The notes under the pieces are model-generated. The model saw nothing but the letters and a program-made list of their open reading frames with translations. It searched no databases and had not been told where the DNA came from. From Clostridium sp. KNHs205 (GTDB taxonomy: Bacteria > Bacillota > Clostridia > Lachnospirales > Lachnospiraceae), in assembly GCF_000702945.1 (NCBI RefSeq), contig NZ_JNLE01000003.1, positions 977,501 to 1,041,500 on the forward strand: a stretch of 64,000 bases of DNA, in the 5' to 3' direction. Position numbers and translations under genes: made by a program. Numbering within the stretch: position 1 is the first letter of the stretch; each line of letters opens with the position of its first letter. This document shows, piece by piece, positions 52,563-63,958 of the stretch.

Positions 52563-53852
52563 ATGAGTTTACAGGTAGAAAAATTAGAGAAAAACATGGT
52601 AAAGCTTACCATCGAAACTGCTGCGGAGGAATTCGACACAGCTCTTGAGAAAGCTTATGCCAAAAATAAAGGAAAATTTAATATACAAGGTTTCCGTAAG
52701 GGTAAAGCCCCTCGTTCTATTATAGAGAAGATGTACGGTTCCGGTGTTTTCTATGAAGATGCTGCAAATATTATTATTCCTGATGCATATGAGAAAGCTG
52801 TTGAAGAAAGCGGTCTTACACTTGTATCCAGACCTGAGATCGATGTTACACAGATCGAAAAAGGAAAGGCTTTTATCTTCACAGCAGAAGTTGCTCTTAA
52901 ACCTGAAGTAACACTTGGTGATTACAAAGGAATCGCTGTTGAAGTTCCTTCAGCAGAAGTAACAGAAGAAGACATCACAGCAGAGCTTGACAAAGTAAGA
53001 GATCAGAATGCAAGAATCGTAACTGTAACTGACAGACCTGTTGCAGACAAAGATGAGACAGTAATCAACTTTGAGGGATTTGTTGATGGAGTTCCTTTTG
53101 AAGGCGGAAAGGCGGAGGATTACGCTTTAACTATCGGATCCCATTCCTTTATTGACACATTTGAAGACCAGTTAATCGGTAAGAATATCGGGGAAGAAGT
53201 TGAAGTTAATGTAACCTTCCCCGCTGAATACCATGCAGCGGAACTGGCAGGTAAGCCTGCTTTATTTAAGGTTACCGTAAAAGAGATCAAAGCAAAGGAA
53301 TTACCTGCAGCAGATGATGATTTTGCACAAGATGTTTCCGAATTTGATACATTAGAGGAATACAAAACTGATATTCAGGCTAAATTAAAGGACAAGAAAG
53401 AAAAAGAAGCTAAGAGGGCTAAGGAAGATAAAGCAATCGATAAGATTATCGAGAATGCACAGATGGATATTCCTGATGCTATGATTGATACACAGGTTAG
53501 ACAGATGGCAGACGATTTCGCTCAGAGAATCCAGTCTCAGGGACTGACTGTTGAACAGTACTTCCAGTTTACAGGTACTAACAGTGAGCAGCTTTTTGAG
53601 CAGATGCGTCCTCAGGCTTTAAAGACTATTCAGGTAAGACTGGTATTAGAGGCTATTGTAAAAGCTGAGAATATTGTTATCGCTGATGAAGATTTCGAGA
53701 AAGAAATCGCTCAGATGGCAGAGAACTATAAAATGGAAGCTGATAAGTTAAAAGAATTAATCGGTGAGAAAGAGAAAGAACAAATCATTATGGATATGGC
53801 TGTACAAAAGGCAGTTGATCTGATTGGAGAGACAGCCGTAGCAGCAGAGTAA
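52563..53852 (+). CDS. tig: Trigger factor (ribosome-associated chaperone)
   Basis: 429 residues. N-terminal ribosome-binding domain with FNIQGFRKGKAPRSIIEKMYG (signature near 39-59), a FKBP-type prolyl isomerase domain (about 150-245, INFEGFVDGVPFEGGKAEDYALTIGSHSFI) and a helical C-terminal chaperone domain. It binds nascent chains at the exit tunnel. AAGGAGG before the ATG; 12 nt before clpP. The tig-clpP-clpX-lon order is conserved in Firmicutes. Confidence 0.95.
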   Translation: MSLQVEKLEKNMVKLTIETAAEEFDTALEKAYAKNKGKFNIQGFRKGKAPRSIIEKMYGSGVFYEDAANIIIPDAYEKAVEESGLTLVSRPEIDVTQIEKGKAFIFTAEVALKPEVTLGDYKGIAVEVPSAEVTEEDITAELDKVRDQNARIVTVTDRPVADKDETVINFEGFVDGVPFEGGKAEDYALTIGSHSFIDTFEDQLIGKNIGEEVEVNVTFPAEYHAAELAGKPALFKVTVKEIKAKELPAADDDFAQDVSEFDTLEEYKTDIQAKLKDKKEKEAKRAKEDKAIDKIIENAQMDIPDAMIDTQVRQMADDFAQRIQSQGLTVEQYFQFTGTNSEQLFEQMRPQALKTIQVRLVLEAIVKAENIVIADEDFEKEIAQMAENYKMEADKLKELIGEKEKEQIIMDMAVQKAVDLIGETAVAAE

Positions 53853-53864
53853 AGGAGGATAACT

Positions 53865-54446
53865 ATGAGTTTAGTACCTTATGTCATTGAACAGACAAGC
53901 CGCGGTGAAAGATCTTACGATATTTACTCAAGATTATTAAAGGAAAGAATTATTTTCTTAGGAGAGGAAGTAACTGATGTGTCAGCCAGTGTTATTGTGG
54001 CACAGTTACTGTTCCTTGAGTCTGAAGACCCTGGAAAAGATATTCATCTGTATATAAACAGCCCGGGTGGCTCCGTTACAGCAGGTATGGCCATTTATGA
54101 TACTATGAATTATATCAAATGCGACGTATCTACCTATTGCCTTGGTATGGCAGCCAGTATGGGAGCCTTCCTGTTAGCTGGCGGTGCTAAGGGTAAGAGA
54201 TTTGCCATGCCCAATGCTGAAGTTATGATTCACCAGCCTTCCGGCGGTGCCAAAGGTCAGGCTACAGACATTAAGATTGTTGCTGAGAATATTTTAAAGA
54301 CCAAGAAGAAACTGAATGAAATTCTGGCAGCGAATACCGGAAAACCTCTGGAGGTTATCGAAGTCGATACAGAAAGAGATTATTATATGACAGCTGAAGA
54401 AGCAAAAGCTTACGGGCTTATCGACAATGTTATTGTAAACAGGTAA
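53865..54446 (+). CDS. clpP: ATP-dependent Clp protease proteolytic subunit
   Basis: 193 residues. Catalytic triad visible: Ser in [11 protein letters not shown] near 98, His in [16 protein letters not shown] near 123 and Asp near 172 in the segment around ERDYYMT. It starts with [24 protein letters not shown], typical of ClpP after a short leader. Assembles into 14-mers with ClpX. AAAGGAGG precedes the ATG, 12 nt after tig. Confidence 0.96.
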   Translation: MSLVPYVIEQTSRGERSYDIYSRLLKERIIFLGEEVTDVSASVIVAQLLFLESEDPGKDIHLYINSPGGSVTAGMAIYDTMNYIKCDVSTYCLGMAASMGAFLLAGGAKGKRFAMPNAEVMIHQPSGGAKGQATDIKIVAENILKTKKKLNEILAANTGKPLEVIEVDTERDYYMTAEEAKAYGLIDNVIVNR

Positions 54447-54481
54447 TTTAAATTGCTGGAAGAAGGGAGTTGGGAAAGAGA

Positions 54482-55777
54482 GTGGCAAACAGAACCGATG
54501 ACAGAAAACAACTAAGATGTTCCTTTTGCAATAAAACACAGGATCAGGTAAGAAAGCTCATTGCTGGACCGGGTAACGTATATATCTGTGACGAGTGTAT
54601 TGAAATCTGCTCTGAGATAGTGGAAGAGGAATTTGATGATAAAGTACATGATACTGATATAAACTTATTAAAGCCAACTGAGATCAAGACCTTTCTGGAT
54701 CAGTATGTAATTGGACAGGAGGATGCTAAGAAGGTCCTGGCGGTATCCGTTTATAACCATTATAAGAGAGTGTTGGCCGGAAGAGATTTGGATGTGGAAC
54801 TGCAAAAGAGTAATATTCTTATGGTAGGACCTACCGGTTCCGGTAAAACCTTTCTTGCACAAACCCTGGCAAAGCTTATTAACGTACCTTTTGCGATTGC
54901 AGATGCTACTGCTTTAACAGAAGCGGGTTACGTTGGTGAGGATGTAGAAAACATACTTCTAAAGCTTATTCAGGCAGCAGAATTTGATATTGAAAGAGCT
55001 GAACACGGTATTATCTATATCGACGAAATTGATAAGATAACAAGAAAATCTGAGAACACCTCCATAACACGAGATGTATCCGGTGAAGGTGTACAGCAGG
55101 CTCTGCTTAAGATTCTGGAAGGAACCGTTGCTTCCGTACCTCCCCAGGGCGGAAGAAAACATCCCCATCAGGAATTTATTCAGATTGATACCACCAATAT
55201 CTTATTTATCTGCGGTGGTGCCTTTGACGGCCTGGAGAAGATAGTAGAGGGCAGAATCGGTCAGAAATCCATAGGATTTAATGCTTCAATCATAGAGAAG
55301 AACAAAGGTAATATAGGTGAATTATTCCGTCAGGCAATGCCTCAGGATTTCGTAAAGTACGGCTTGATACCCGAGTTCGTAGGACGTGTACCTGTTAATG
55401 TGGCTTTGGATGCGCTGGATGAGGAAACACTTGTCCGAATTCTCACAGAACCTAAGAATGCTATTATCAAGCAATATAAGAAACTCTTTGAGCTTGATGG
55501 AGTAGAATTAGACTTTGAGGATGAAGCAATTCGTGTTATAGCCAAACGTTCTCTTGAGAGAAAAACCGGTGCCAGAGGTCTGCGTGCTATAATGGAATCC
55601 GTTATGATGGATTCCATGTATAGAGTCCCTACAGATACTCAGATTTTGAAATGCATTATAACAAAAGAAGCTGCTGAAGGCGGTAATCAGCCAACACTGA
55701 TAAGTACAGAGGATAACCAGCCAAGAAAAGCTATCACGAAAAGAATATCGAAGAAGAACAGCAATGAGATTGCATAA
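54482..55777 (+). CDS. clpX: ATP-dependent Clp protease ATP-binding subunit
   Basis: 431 residues from GTG 54482. N-terminal zinc-binding domain (C-x2-C-x19-C-x2-C from CSFCNKT), Walker A GPTGSGKT near 117, Walker B IIYIDEID near 178, pore and sensor motifs ([22 protein letters not shown]). Unfolds substrates for ClpP. A TTG at 54470 is also in frame but sits directly on the AAGGGAG that would have to serve as its ribosome site, so GTG 54482 is preferred. Co-transcribed with clpP (35-nt gap). Confidence 0.94.
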   Translation: MANRTDDRKQLRCSFCNKTQDQVRKLIAGPGNVYICDECIEICSEIVEEEFDDKVHDTDINLLKPTEIKTFLDQYVIGQEDAKKVLAVSVYNHYKRVLAGRDLDVELQKSNILMVGPTGSGKTFLAQTLAKLINVPFAIADATALTEAGYVGEDVENILLKLIQAAEFDIERAEHGIIYIDEIDKITRKSENTSITRDVSGEGVQQALLKILEGTVASVPPQGGRKHPHQEFIQIDTTNILFICGGAFDGLEKIVEGRIGQKSIGFNASIIEKNKGNIGELFRQAMPQDFVKYGLIPEFVGRVPVNVALDALDEETLVRILTEPKNAIIKQYKKLFELDGVELDFEDEAIRVIAKRSLERKTGARGLRAIMESVMMDSMYRVPTDTQILKCIITKEAAEGGNQPTLISTEDNQPRKAITKRISKKNSNEIA

Positions 55778-55825
55778 GCGGAATAAGCAAATGCAATAAA
55801 TTGAGTAGATTCGATTGTTATAGGG

Positions 55826-55867
55826 ACTGCCTTAAAATACCTTATAAGAGGATTTAAGGCAGTTTTT
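55826..55867 (+). terminator. Terminator after clpX
   Basis: Stem ACTGCCTTAAA/TTTAAGGCAGT followed by TTTT; 50 nt after the clpX stop. Separates tig-clpP-clpX from lon. Confidence 0.85.
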
Positions 55868-56021
55868 ATCTTAATTAAACGAGAAAATCACATCGAAACA
55901 TCTTAATTCTGTGTGTATAAGGCACATAGATGAGGGTTCGTGTGGATAAAGGACATTTTTACACGCAAATTTAAGCCTGCGGCCCAAAGATTGCAGGCTA
56001 AGAGAAAGGCATGGTTATAGT

Positions 56022-58334
56022 ATGAGTGATTACAGCAGAAAAGTGCCTATTGTTGCACTTCGGGGAATGGCTGTGCTACCAGGAATGCAAATCCATTTTG
56101 ACGTAAACCGACAGATATCCATTGAGGCTATCGAAAATGCCATGGAAAATGACCAATTGGTACTTTTGCTGACTCAAAAAGATGCAGATATGGAAGCACC
56201 GGATCAGGAGGATTTGTACTCCGTCGGCACAATAGCACTGGTAAAGCAGATAATTAAGCTGCCCGGAAGTGTTATCCGTGTACTGGTTACCGGAACAGAT
56301 AGAGCAGAATTAGATCATATAGTGGAGAAAACTCCTTTTTTAGTAGGTGAAGTGAAAATACTGGAAGATGACCTGGAAGCCGCCGGTGAATCAGAGAAGA
56401 AGGCTATGCTAAGAGGGCTTAAGGATATACTGGAAGTTTATTTTAATGAGAACCCTAAGATTGGAAAAGATATCTATAAGACTATCATGAAGCTGGAGGA
56501 GGTAGGCGAGTTAATCGACCAGATAGCCATTAACCTGCCCTTAACCCTGGAGGATAAACAGAGCTTACTGGAATCGGCAGAGGTTCTTGTGCGTTATGAA
56601 AAGATTATGGTTATCCTGACGGAAGAAATTGATATCATCCGTATCCGCAAAGACCTTCAGGTCAAAGTGAAGGAAAAAGTGGATAAGAATCAGAAGGAGT
56701 ATATCTTAAGAGAACAGCTTAAGCTTATAAGAGAGGAACTTGGAGAGTCAAACAGTGCTGCTGACGCAGATAACTATTTGATAGCAGCAGAGAAGTTAAA
56801 AGCAGCTCCGGAAGTCAAAGAGAAGATAATCAAAGAAATAGAACGTTTTAAGAATGTTTCCGGAAGTTCCTCTGAGGGAGCAGTCGTAAGAGGATATATT
56901 GAGACTTTATTAAGCCTTCCCTGGGATAAGGTTAGTGATGACAAACAAGATATCAAAAATGCAGAAGCTATCTTAAACCGTGAACATTACGGCTTGGAAA
57001 AGGTTAAGGAGAGAATTCTTGAATTCCTGGCCGTCAGAGTACTGACCCAGAAAGGGGAGAGTCCCATTCTCTGTCTGGTTGGTCCTCCGGGAACCGGTAA
57101 GACCTCCATTGCAAATTCTGTAGCAAGAGCTTTAAACAAAGAATATGTACGCATCAGTCTTGGCGGAGTAAGAGATGAAGCAGAAATCAGAGGACACAGA
57201 AGAACTTATGTGGGAGCGATGCCTGGAAGAATCATTACAGGTCTTAAGAATGCAGGTGTTAAGAATCCTTTAATGCTTCTGGATGAAATAGATAAGGTAA
57301 GCAGTGATTATAAAGGTGATACTTCTGCTGCACTTTTGGAAGTGCTTGATTCTGAGCAGAATAAGAAGTTTGTAGATCATTATGTAGAGCTTCCGGTAGA
57401 CTTATCAGAGGTGCTCTTTATTGCAACAGCTAATTCCCTGCAGGGAATTGCCAAGCCCCTTCTGGACAGAATGGAAGTAATCGAAGTCAGCAGCTATACG
57501 GAGAACGAGAAATTCCATATTGTTAAGAAGCACCTGCTATCAAAGCAGATTACCCGTAATGGTCTGAGTGGCAAGCAGATAACAGTGTCTGATAAAGCAA
57601 TTACTAAAATCATTACAGGCTATACCAAAGAAGCCGGTGTGCGTAATCTGGAGAGAAGACTCGGTGCAATCTGTCGAAAAGCAGCCAAGGAAATTGTAAG
57701 CAATAATACGGAAAAAGTACGTGTTAACGATAAAAATCTTGAAAAATTCCTGGGAAAGCAAAGATACTTTTTCCAACAGGCTAATGAGAAGGATGAAGTT
57801 GGTATCGTAAGAGGACTTGCCTGGACAAGCGTAGGCGGTGACACATTGCAGATAGAAGTCAATGTAATGCCGGGAAAAGGTAAATTCGAACTTACAGGTC
57901 AGCTTGGTGATGTCATGAAGGAATCTGCAAGAGCGGGCATCAGCTATATACGTTCCGTAAGCAATGAGTATGAAATCAGTACAGATTATTTTGATAAGCA
58001 TGATATTCATATCCATATTCCGGAAGGTGCTGTACCAAAGGATGGACCATCTGCGGGTATTACAATGGCAACTGCCATGCTCTCTGCTATAACCGGCAAA
58101 CCTGTTAAGGCGGATACTGCAATGACCGGTGAGATTACTCTTAGAGGTAGGGTGCTGCCAATCGGAGGGCTGAAGGAAAAGATATTAGCAGCAAAGACGG
58201 CTCATATGAAGCAGGTTTTGGTACCCTTTCAGAATAAGAAGGATATTGAAGAGATATCAGCAGAAATACTGGAAGGTATCGATCTCAAATTTGTAGATAA
58301 CATGGCGGAAGTAATAAAATATGCCTTTGCATAA
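56022..58334 (+). CDS. lon: ATP-dependent protease La (LonA)
   Basis: 770 residues. N-terminal LON substrate domain ([21 protein letters not shown]), AAA+ domain with Walker [10 protein letters not shown] near 354 and Walker [10 protein letters not shown] near 416, and C-terminal protease with the catalytic Ser in [14 protein letters not shown] near 674 and Lys in [13 protein letters not shown] near 717. Degrades misfolded and regulatory proteins in the cytoplasm. The 244-nt gap to clpX includes a terminator, so lon has its own promoter; no clear one is identified. Confidence 0.95.
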   Translation: MSDYSRKVPIVALRGMAVLPGMQIHFDVNRQISIEAIENAMENDQLVLLLTQKDADMEAPDQEDLYSVGTIALVKQIIKLPGSVIRVLVTGTDRAELDHIVEKTPFLVGEVKILEDDLEAAGESEKKAMLRGLKDILEVYFNENPKIGKDIYKTIMKLEEVGELIDQIAINLPLTLEDKQSLLESAEVLVRYEKIMVILTEEIDIIRIRKDLQVKVKEKVDKNQKEYILREQLKLIREELGESNSAADADNYLIAAEKLKAAPEVKEKIIKEIERFKNVSGSSSEGAVVRGYIETLLSLPWDKVSDDKQDIKNAEAILNREHYGLEKVKERILEFLAVRVLTQKGESPILCLVGPPGTGKTSIANSVARALNKEYVRISLGGVRDEAEIRGHRRTYVGAMPGRIITGLKNAGVKNPLMLLDEIDKVSSDYKGDTSAALLEVLDSEQNKKFVDHYVELPVDLSEVLFIATANSLQGIAKPLLDRMEVIEVSSYTENEKFHIVKKHLLSKQITRNGLSGKQITVSDKAITKIITGYTKEAGVRNLERRLGAICRKAAKEIVSNNTEKVRVNDKNLEKFLGKQRYFFQQANEKDEVGIVRGLAWTSVGGDTLQIEVNVMPGKGKFELTGQLGDVMKESARAGISYIRSVSNEYEISTDYFDKHDIHIHIPEGAVPKDGPSAGITMATAMLSAITGKPVKADTAMTGEITLRGRVLPIGGLKEKILAAKTAHMKQVLVPFQNKKDIEEISAEILEGIDLKFVDNMAEVIKYAFA

Positions 58335-58497
58335 ATACAACGAATAGATCGTAACACCAGTGCATCCTAAATTCACGACTTGCTGTTTTACGCATAGGTA
58401 TTACACAGTGTGGAACAACAAGACCGGCACAGGCATTTCAGCTGCCTGGATGAAAACCATATGCTGTTATCTTATAACGGCAGGAAAGGAGAAACAT

Positions 58498-59100
58498 ATG
58501 CATGTAAAGAACGTCAACCTGGAAACAGTCTGCGGTATAACCAGCACATTACCGGAAAATGATAAACCGGAAATCGCCTTTGCGGGAAAATCAAATGTAG
58601 GAAAGTCCTCACTGATAAATGGACTGATGAATCGAAAGTCGTATGCCAGAACCAGCAGTCAGCCCGGAAAAACCCAGACTATTAACTTCTACAATATTAA
58701 TGAAGAATTGTATTTTGTAGATTTACCAGGCTATGGTTATGCTAAAGTTTCCGAAGCATTAAAAGCAAAATGGGGGAAGATGATTGAGAACTATCTTAAG
58801 ACCTCCAAGCAGCTTAAGATAATCTTTTTATTATTGGATATAAGGCATGAACCCTCTGTCAATGACAGGCTGATGTACGATTGGATCGTTCATCAGGGCT
58901 ACGAGCCTGTAATTATCGCAACAAAACTGGATAAGATTAACCGAAGCCAGAAGGATAAGCAGATTAAGCTGATAAGGCAGGGACTTGGTGCAAAAAGCAC
59001 AACCAGAATTCTTCCTTTCTCAGCCTTGTCAAAACAGGGCAGAGATGAAATATGGGATCTTATCGAAGAAAATATTGAAACAGGCAGTTCAGAAGAATAA
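58498..59100 (+). CDS. engB: Ribosome-biogenesis GTP-binding protein EngB/YsxC
   Basis: 200 residues. GTPase motifs: G1 AGKSNVGKSSLI near 29, G2 region TSSQPGKTQTINFY, G3 DLPGYGYAKV near 77, G4 TKLDK near 144 and G5 FSALSKQG. Assists assembly of the large ribosomal subunit. The open frame runs from 58360, but AAAGGAG at 58485-58491 fixes ATG 58498 and the family length. The lon-engB neighbourhood is the usual Firmicute order. Confidence 0.95.
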   Translation: MHVKNVNLETVCGITSTLPENDKPEIAFAGKSNVGKSSLINGLMNRKSYARTSSQPGKTQTINFYNINEELYFVDLPGYGYAKVSEALKAKWGKMIENYLKTSKQLKIIFLLLDIRHEPSVNDRLMYDWIVHQGYEPVIIATKLDKINRSQKDKQIKLIRQGLGAKSTTRILPFSALSKQGRDEIWDLIEENIETGSSEE

Positions 59101-59103
59101 ATT

Positions 59104-59167
59104 AAAATACCGGTCTTATTGCAGTATTGGAAGAAATATCCCTGCTCTGCAGCAAGACCGGTATTTT
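59104..59167. terminator. Bidirectional terminator between engB and the DUF4364 gene
   Basis: 14-bp stem AAAATACCGGTCTT/AAGACCGGTATTTT with A and T runs on both sides, placed between convergent genes. Confidence 0.85.
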
Positions 59168-59185
59168 AATTTTCGAGTTTATTTG

Positions 59186-59707
59186 TTATTCCTTCAAAAG
59201 ACTGCTTAAGACATAAGAATATATTTCCTGGCTTTGTCCACGCCAGTTTCTGCAGATTTTGGAGGCATCCTCCTCGGTAGGTACGGCTAGATTGATATCT
59301 ATGATTGGATTCTTTTTTTCCATAACACGCAGGGAAACCGTATATTCATCCTTGCCGGTTTTATGGTATTCGGAAAGAATGGAAGATTCATCTCGTAAGG
59401 AATACTTATTTTCCTTTAGATAGCTTATAATCTCCTCTTGAATTGCAGAGGATATCATATTCTGAAAAAAGGAAAGGGTTTCTTCACCAGAAGGGGTTAT
59501 CTGGTACAGGGAGCTGTGACCGACGGTTTCCACCGTCATGAATTCTTCTTCTGTTAATTCGGATATGCACTGTTGCAGGCTGAAATAATTGGTATATTCC
59601 TTGTCCAGGATAAAGTTAGAAATCTGAGCATTTGTCAAAGGGAAATCTACTTTGTCCAAAAGAAAAAGTATAATCAGTTTGTATAGAGTTAACGCATCTG
59701 TCTGCAT
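59186..59707 (-). CDS. DUF4364 family protein
   Basis: 173 residues. The start DALTLYKLIILFLLDKVDFPLTNAQISNFILDKEYTNYF and the ITPSGEETLSFF segment have the look of a winged-helix fold (PadR/ArsR-like) and match the clostridial DUF4364 pattern. Function unknown; perhaps a transcription factor. It is read away from the radical SAM gene on the same strand, 26 nt downstream of it. ATG preceded on its strand by AAAGGAGGCTTTTT, a strong ribosome site. Confidence 0.8.
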   Translation of the reverse strand: MQTDALTLYKLIILFLLDKVDFPLTNAQISNFILDKEYTNYFSLQQCISELTEEEFMTVETVGHSSLYQITPSGEETLSFFQNMISSAIQEEIISYLKENKYSLRDESSILSEYHKTGKDEYTVSLRVMEKKNPIIDINLAVPTEEDASKICRNWRGQSQEIYSYVLSSLLKE

Positions 59708-59733
59708 AAAAAGCCTCCTTTCGCAAAAAGAAA

Positions 59734-60690
59734 TTACAACGATTTTCCCTGCCAGGAATCCCTGGCCTTCATCTCTTTATGAATGTGATTTAATACAAGT
59801 TTCTTATTACCGCTCCATAATGGGGAGATTAACAGTTTCTTAGGCCCGTCACCGGTAAGCCGGTGTATTACCATGGAATCCGGCAGTTTCTCAATACAGG
59901 CTATTAAAAGATCAGTATAATCTTCCAGTTCCATAGCTTTATAGGGTATGTGGGCAAGATCCGTATCTTTAAGTACATGGAGGAGCTGCAGCTTAACACC
60001 TTGTATGGGCTGTTTTGCCAGATAGTCCATGGAGGCAAGAACTTTTGAGCTGTCTTCGCCGGGAAGCCCCAGTATCATGTGGGTAATAATCTCTGCTCCA
60101 ATGGCATTAAGCTCCTCAACGGCTTTCTCAAAGACTGAAAGCGGATATCCTCTTCGGATGAGTTCTGCAGTATCCTCATGAATGGTCTGAAGCCCCAATT
60201 CTACCCATAATGGCTTTTTAGCGGCACATTCCGCCAGAAGTTTAAGAACTTCCTCTCCCAGACAATCAGGTCTGGTAGCTATGGATAAGAGGGCAATGTC
60301 TTTATGATTCAGTGCCTCCATAAATGTCTTTCGCAGGTAGGAGATTTCACCGTAAGTATTTGTATAAGCCTGAAAATAAGCGATAAAGGAAGCCTCATTT
60401 TCTCCGGAATTGACCGGAGCAGCTTTCACAGCTGCCGGAAGCTTCTTGTATATAAGTGCTTTACCGGCTTCAATCTGTTCTGTAACAGATAATAAAGGAG
60501 AAGCACCAAAATCGCCACTGCCGCCACTGCTGCAGAAGATACAGCCGCCAAGACCAAGGGTTCCGTCTCTGTTAGGACAGGTAAGACCTGCATTTAAAGA
60601 GAGCTTATATATTTTCCTGCCAAAGGTTTCTTTCAGGTAATAATCCAGGGAGTAATAGGGTTTGTCGCCCCTCATTCTTTTCTCTGACAA
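59734..60690 (-). CDS. Radical SAM protein (TIGR01212/YhcC-type)
   Basis: 318 residues. An unusual cluster motif: Cys in GLTCPNRDGT, then GGCIFC (C-x11-C-x2-C near 38-53), as in the TIGR01212 group. Also ELGLQTIHEDTAELIRRGY and THMILGLPGED typical of elongator-3-like radical SAM enzymes. Substrate not known; tRNA or sulfur chemistry has been proposed for relatives. It is upstream of the DUF4364 gene and about 40 nt after malic enzyme, all on one strand, so possibly one unit. Confidence 0.87.
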   Translation of the reverse strand: MSEKRMRGDKPYYSLDYYLKETFGRKIYKLSLNAGLTCPNRDGTLGLGGCIFCSSGGSGDFGASPLLSVTEQIEAGKALIYKKLPAAVKAAPVNSGENEASFIAYFQAYTNTYGEISYLRKTFMEALNHKDIALLSIATRPDCLGEEVLKLLAECAAKKPLWVELGLQTIHEDTAELIRRGYPLSVFEKAVEELNAIGAEIITHMILGLPGEDSSKVLASMDYLAKQPIQGVKLQLLHVLKDTDLAHIPYKAMELEDYTDLLIACIEKLPDSMVIHRLTGDGPKKLLISPLWSGNKKLVLNHIHKEMKARDSWQGKSL

Positions 60691-60731
60691 CAGGCGGCTC
60701 CTTCCTAAGATTCTGCTAATAGTAAATAAAC

Positions 60732-61886
60732 TTATTTCATAACGTGGGATTTCACGGCATTGCTGACTACCTCACAGACTCTGGGGTCAAAAGGTTGAGG
60801 CAGAATATTATCTTCATTCAGCTCATTTTCAGCTACGAGTCCTGCAATTGCAACTGCAGCAGCTAACTTCATCTCTTCCGTAATCTGACTTGCTCTGCTT
60901 TCAAGGGCACCTTTAAAGATACCGGGAAAAGCAATAACATTGTTTACCTGATTGGGAAAATCAGATCTTCCGGTTCCGATTACCTTTGCACCGGCTTCTT
61001 TTGCAAGGTCCGGCATAATTTCAGGTACAGGATTTGCCATAGCAAACAATATGGCATCTTTATTCATGGATGCGACCATTTCCTTTGATACAATACCGGG
61101 AGCGGATACTCCGATAAAGATATCGGCACCTTTTAGGGTATCGCTTAATGAGCCTTCTTTCTTATCCAGGTTGGTTACGGCGGTGAGCTGTTTCTGCATC
61201 CAGTTCAGATCCGGCGTATTTTCTGAGAGTATACCAACTCTGTCACAAAGTGTCAGGTTCTTAAAACCGTAGCTTAAGAGCAGTTTGGCAATGGCAATAC
61301 CTGCAGAACCGGCGCCGTTAATAACCACTCTGGAAGTTTCCTTCTTTCTTCCGGTTACTAAGAGTGCATTGATTACGCCTGCCAGTACAACGATTGCTGT
61401 ACCGTGCTGATCATCATGAAATACAGGTATAGTAAGGCGTTCTTTCAAACGTTCTTCGATTTCAAAGCAACGGGGGGCAGAGATATCCTCCAGGTTGATA
61501 CCGCCAAATGCAGGAGCGATTCGGACTACAGTCTCGATGATCTCTTCTGTATCCTGTGTATCCAGACAGATGGGAAATGCATTAACACCTCCAAATTCCT
61601 TAAATAACACTGCTTTACCTTCCATAACCGGCATGGCAGCATAGGGGCCGATATTACCCAGACCCAGTACGGCACTGCCGTCTGAAACAACTGCTACGGT
61701 ATTGGATTTTAAAGTATATTTATAGGCTGCATCCCTATCTTCTGCTATTACCTTGCAGGGTTCAGCAACACCTGGGGTATAAGCAAGTGCCAGGTCCTCT
61801 CTGGTTTTAACGGAACATTTTGTCTCTGTTGAAATCTTTCCCTGCCATTGTTCGTGTAATAACAGAGCTTTATCACTGTTTGTCAT
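60732..61886 (-). CDS. Malic enzyme (NAD(P)-dependent, short form)
   Basis: 384 residues, the size of small bacterial malic enzymes. YTPGVAEPC near 38, SDGSAVLGLGNIGPYAAMPVMEGK near 68, the metal-binding FHDDQHGTAIV near 155, and the NAD(P)-binding NGAGSAGIAIAKLLL near 190. Oxidative decarboxylation of malate to pyruvate with CO2. Cofactor preference is not decided by eye. AAGGCGG lies before the ATG. Rho is divergent, 243 nt away. Confidence 0.92.
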   Translation of the reverse strand: MTNSDKALLLHEQWQGKISTETKCSVKTREDLALAYTPGVAEPCKVIAEDRDAAYKYTLKSNTVAVVSDGSAVLGLGNIGPYAAMPVMEGKAVLFKEFGGVNAFPICLDTQDTEEIIETVVRIAPAFGGINLEDISAPRCFEIEERLKERLTIPVFHDDQHGTAIVVLAGVINALLVTGRKKETSRVVINGAGSAGIAIAKLLLSYGFKNLTLCDRVGILSENTPDLNWMQKQLTAVTNLDKKEGSLSDTLKGADIFIGVSAPGIVSKEMVASMNKDAILFAMANPVPEIMPDLAKEAGAKVIGTGRSDFPNQVNNVIAFPGIFKGALESRASQITEEMKLAAAVAIAGLVAENELNEDNILPQPFDPRVCEVVSNAVKSHVMK

Positions 61887-62129
61887 AAAATTAACCGCCT
61901 TCCTTATGAATGCCGCTTGGCTAAAGACATCATATCACTGAAAAGTAGGGAAAGCAAGATAAGAAAATTATATAAAGCTGTGTAAAAGATACTTTATTTT
62001 TTGTATATAATAGGTTATAATATATCACAGTAGTAATATTTTGGTTTAATTCATGAGAACTTCTAGATCAAATCGAAACCATTCCCAAATACTTTAAACA
62101 ATTTTATACTTGTAAAGGAGCAAGAATTC

Positions 62130-63926
62130 ATGGAAGTACAAATTAGTGAAATGTCCTTAGCAGAGCTTAGAACATTAGCAAAGAGCAGAGGCATTAAAAG
62201 TGTATCCACCCTGCGTAAACAGGAGCTTATTGATATATTAGGAGCGGGTACAGAGGCAGTGGAAGAAAAGAAGAATATTGCTGGGAAAGGGGAGGCGAAA
62301 AAAGAAGTTGAGCTGACGAAACCGGCAAAGCAGCAAACTGTAATTAAAGAAGAACGTGAAACAAAAGAAGAGGCTGGTAAAGAAGAGACGGGCAAAGAAG
62401 TATATAATAAAGTAGTATATAATAAAGAAGTGAGTAATAGAGAAGCTAATAATAGAGAAGCAAACAGTAAAGAGCTGATTAATAAAGAACCTATAAACAA
62501 AGAACTAACAAATAAAGAAGCGGACAATAAAGAAACAGACAACAAAGAAGAAGAAAAAGCCGCTTCAACTCAGATAAGAAGAAATTACAGAAACGATAAT
62601 AATACGGATACAAGAAATATCTCCGACACAAGAAGTACTTCCGGAAATCAGGAGGGATATCCCCGCAGAAATCCCCAGAATCCGCAGTATACCCAGAATT
62701 TACAGGAAGACGGCCGAAAGAATTCCTATTGGCAGAATGGCAACCAGGAAAATGAAGTCAGAAGAAGCAGCCTGCCCCAGGATACAGAGGCTTTAGATAG
62801 TGGTGAGACCAAGGAAGGCATCTTGGAAGTGATGCCTGATGGTTATGGCTTTATCCGCTGCGATAATTATCTGCCCGGTGAGAATGATGTATATGTATCA
62901 CCTGCTCAGATCAGGCGTTTTTGCTTAAAGACAGGAGATATTGTTGTTGGAAATACCAGAATTAAGAGCCAGGGAGAGAAATTCAGCGCTCTTTTATTTG
63001 TTAAGAGTGTTAATGGCTTTCATCCTGCTGAAGCACAGAAACGTAAGAAATTCGAGGATCTGACCCCCATATTCCCCAATGAGAGAATTCACCTTGAAAC
63101 ACCTGGAGCGAATGTATCCATGCGTATGGTGGACCTGGTATCTCCTATTGGAAAAGGACAAAGAGGTATGATTGTTTCCCAGCCTAAGACCGGTAAGACC
63201 ACACTTTTAAAGCAGATTGCCAAAGCAATTACCATAAATCATCCCGGTGTGAAGCTGATTATTCTTCTGATTGATGAGCGTCCGGAAGAAGTAACGGATA
63301 TTAAGGAATCCATTGAAGGTAAGAATGTAGAAGTTATCTACTCTACGTTTGATGAACTGCCGGAAAATCATAAAAGAGTATCAGAAATGGTAATTGAGCG
63401 TGCTAAACGTCTCGTAGAGCATAAACAGGAAGTAGTAATCCTCTTAGACAGTATAACAAGGCTTGCAAGAGCTTATAACCTTACAGTCCAGGCAAGCGGA
63501 AGAACTTTATCCGGTGGTCTGGACCCTGCGGCACTCCATATGCCAAAACGTTTCTTCGGAGCAGCTAGAAATATGAGAGAAGGCGGCAGTCTTACCATAC
63601 TTGCCACAGCCCTTGTAGATACCGGAAGCCGTATGGATGACGTAGTATTTGAAGAATTTAAGGGAACTGGTAACATGGAACTTGTTCTGGATCGTAACCT
63701 TTCTGAGAAGAGAATCTTCCCTGCCATTGACCTTCCCAGATCCAGCACCAGAAGAGACGACCTCTTATTAAGCCAGTCAGAGCTGGAAGCTACTTATCTC
63801 ATGAGAAAAGCTTTCAATAGCCTGAAATCCGATGATGCTGTAGAACGGATTATAGATATGTTCCTGAAAACGAAGACAAATGCAGAATTTATCGAGACTG
63901 TGAAAAAAACGAAATTGATTAATTAG
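62130..63926 (+). CDS. rho: Transcription termination factor Rho with large repetitive N-terminal insertion
   Basis: 598 residues against about 420 in E. coli. N-terminal Rho-N helix domain ([30 protein letters not shown], 8-37); then about 180 low-complexity residues, including tandem NKE-x-x-N-like units at about 92-148 (62403-62573) and an Asn/Arg/Gln-rich part to 225. The RNA-binding domain ([28 protein letters not shown]) and ATPase ([10 protein letters not shown] near 351, [23 protein letters not shown]) are intact. Hexameric RNA helicase that ends transcription. AAAGGAGC precedes the ATG. Confidence 0.95.
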   Translation: MEVQISEMSLAELRTLAKSRGIKSVSTLRKQELIDILGAGTEAVEEKKNIAGKGEAKKEVELTKPAKQQTVIKEERETKEEAGKEETGKEVYNKVVYNKEVSNREANNREANSKELINKEPINKELTNKEADNKETDNKEEEKAASTQIRRNYRNDNNTDTRNISDTRSTSGNQEGYPRRNPQNPQYTQNLQEDGRKNSYWQNGNQENEVRRSSLPQDTEALDSGETKEGILEVMPDGYGFIRCDNYLPGENDVYVSPAQIRRFCLKTGDIVVGNTRIKSQGEKFSALLFVKSVNGFHPAEAQKRKKFEDLTPIFPNERIHLETPGANVSMRMVDLVSPIGKGQRGMIVSQPKTGKTTLLKQIAKAITINHPGVKLIILLIDERPEEVTDIKESIEGKNVEVIYSTFDELPENHKRVSEMVIERAKRLVEHKQEVVILLDSITRLARAYNLTVQASGRTLSGGLDPAALHMPKRFFGAARNMREGGSLTILATALVDTGSRMDDVVFEEFKGTGNMELVLDRNLSEKRIFPAIDLPRSSTRRDDLLLSQSELEATYLMRKAFNSLKSDDAVERIIDMFLKTKTNAEFIETVKKTKLIN

Positions 63927-63929
63927 GAC

Positions 63930-63958
63930 TTGCAAACCAAATAATCCTATGTTATAAT
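63930..63958 (+). promoter_or_regulatory. Promoter of the gene beyond the right edge
   Basis: TTGCAA (63930-63935), 17-nt spacer, TATAAT (63953-63958) with an extended TG. No gene begins before 64000. In many Firmicutes rpmE follows rho, but that cannot be seen here. Confidence 0.7.
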
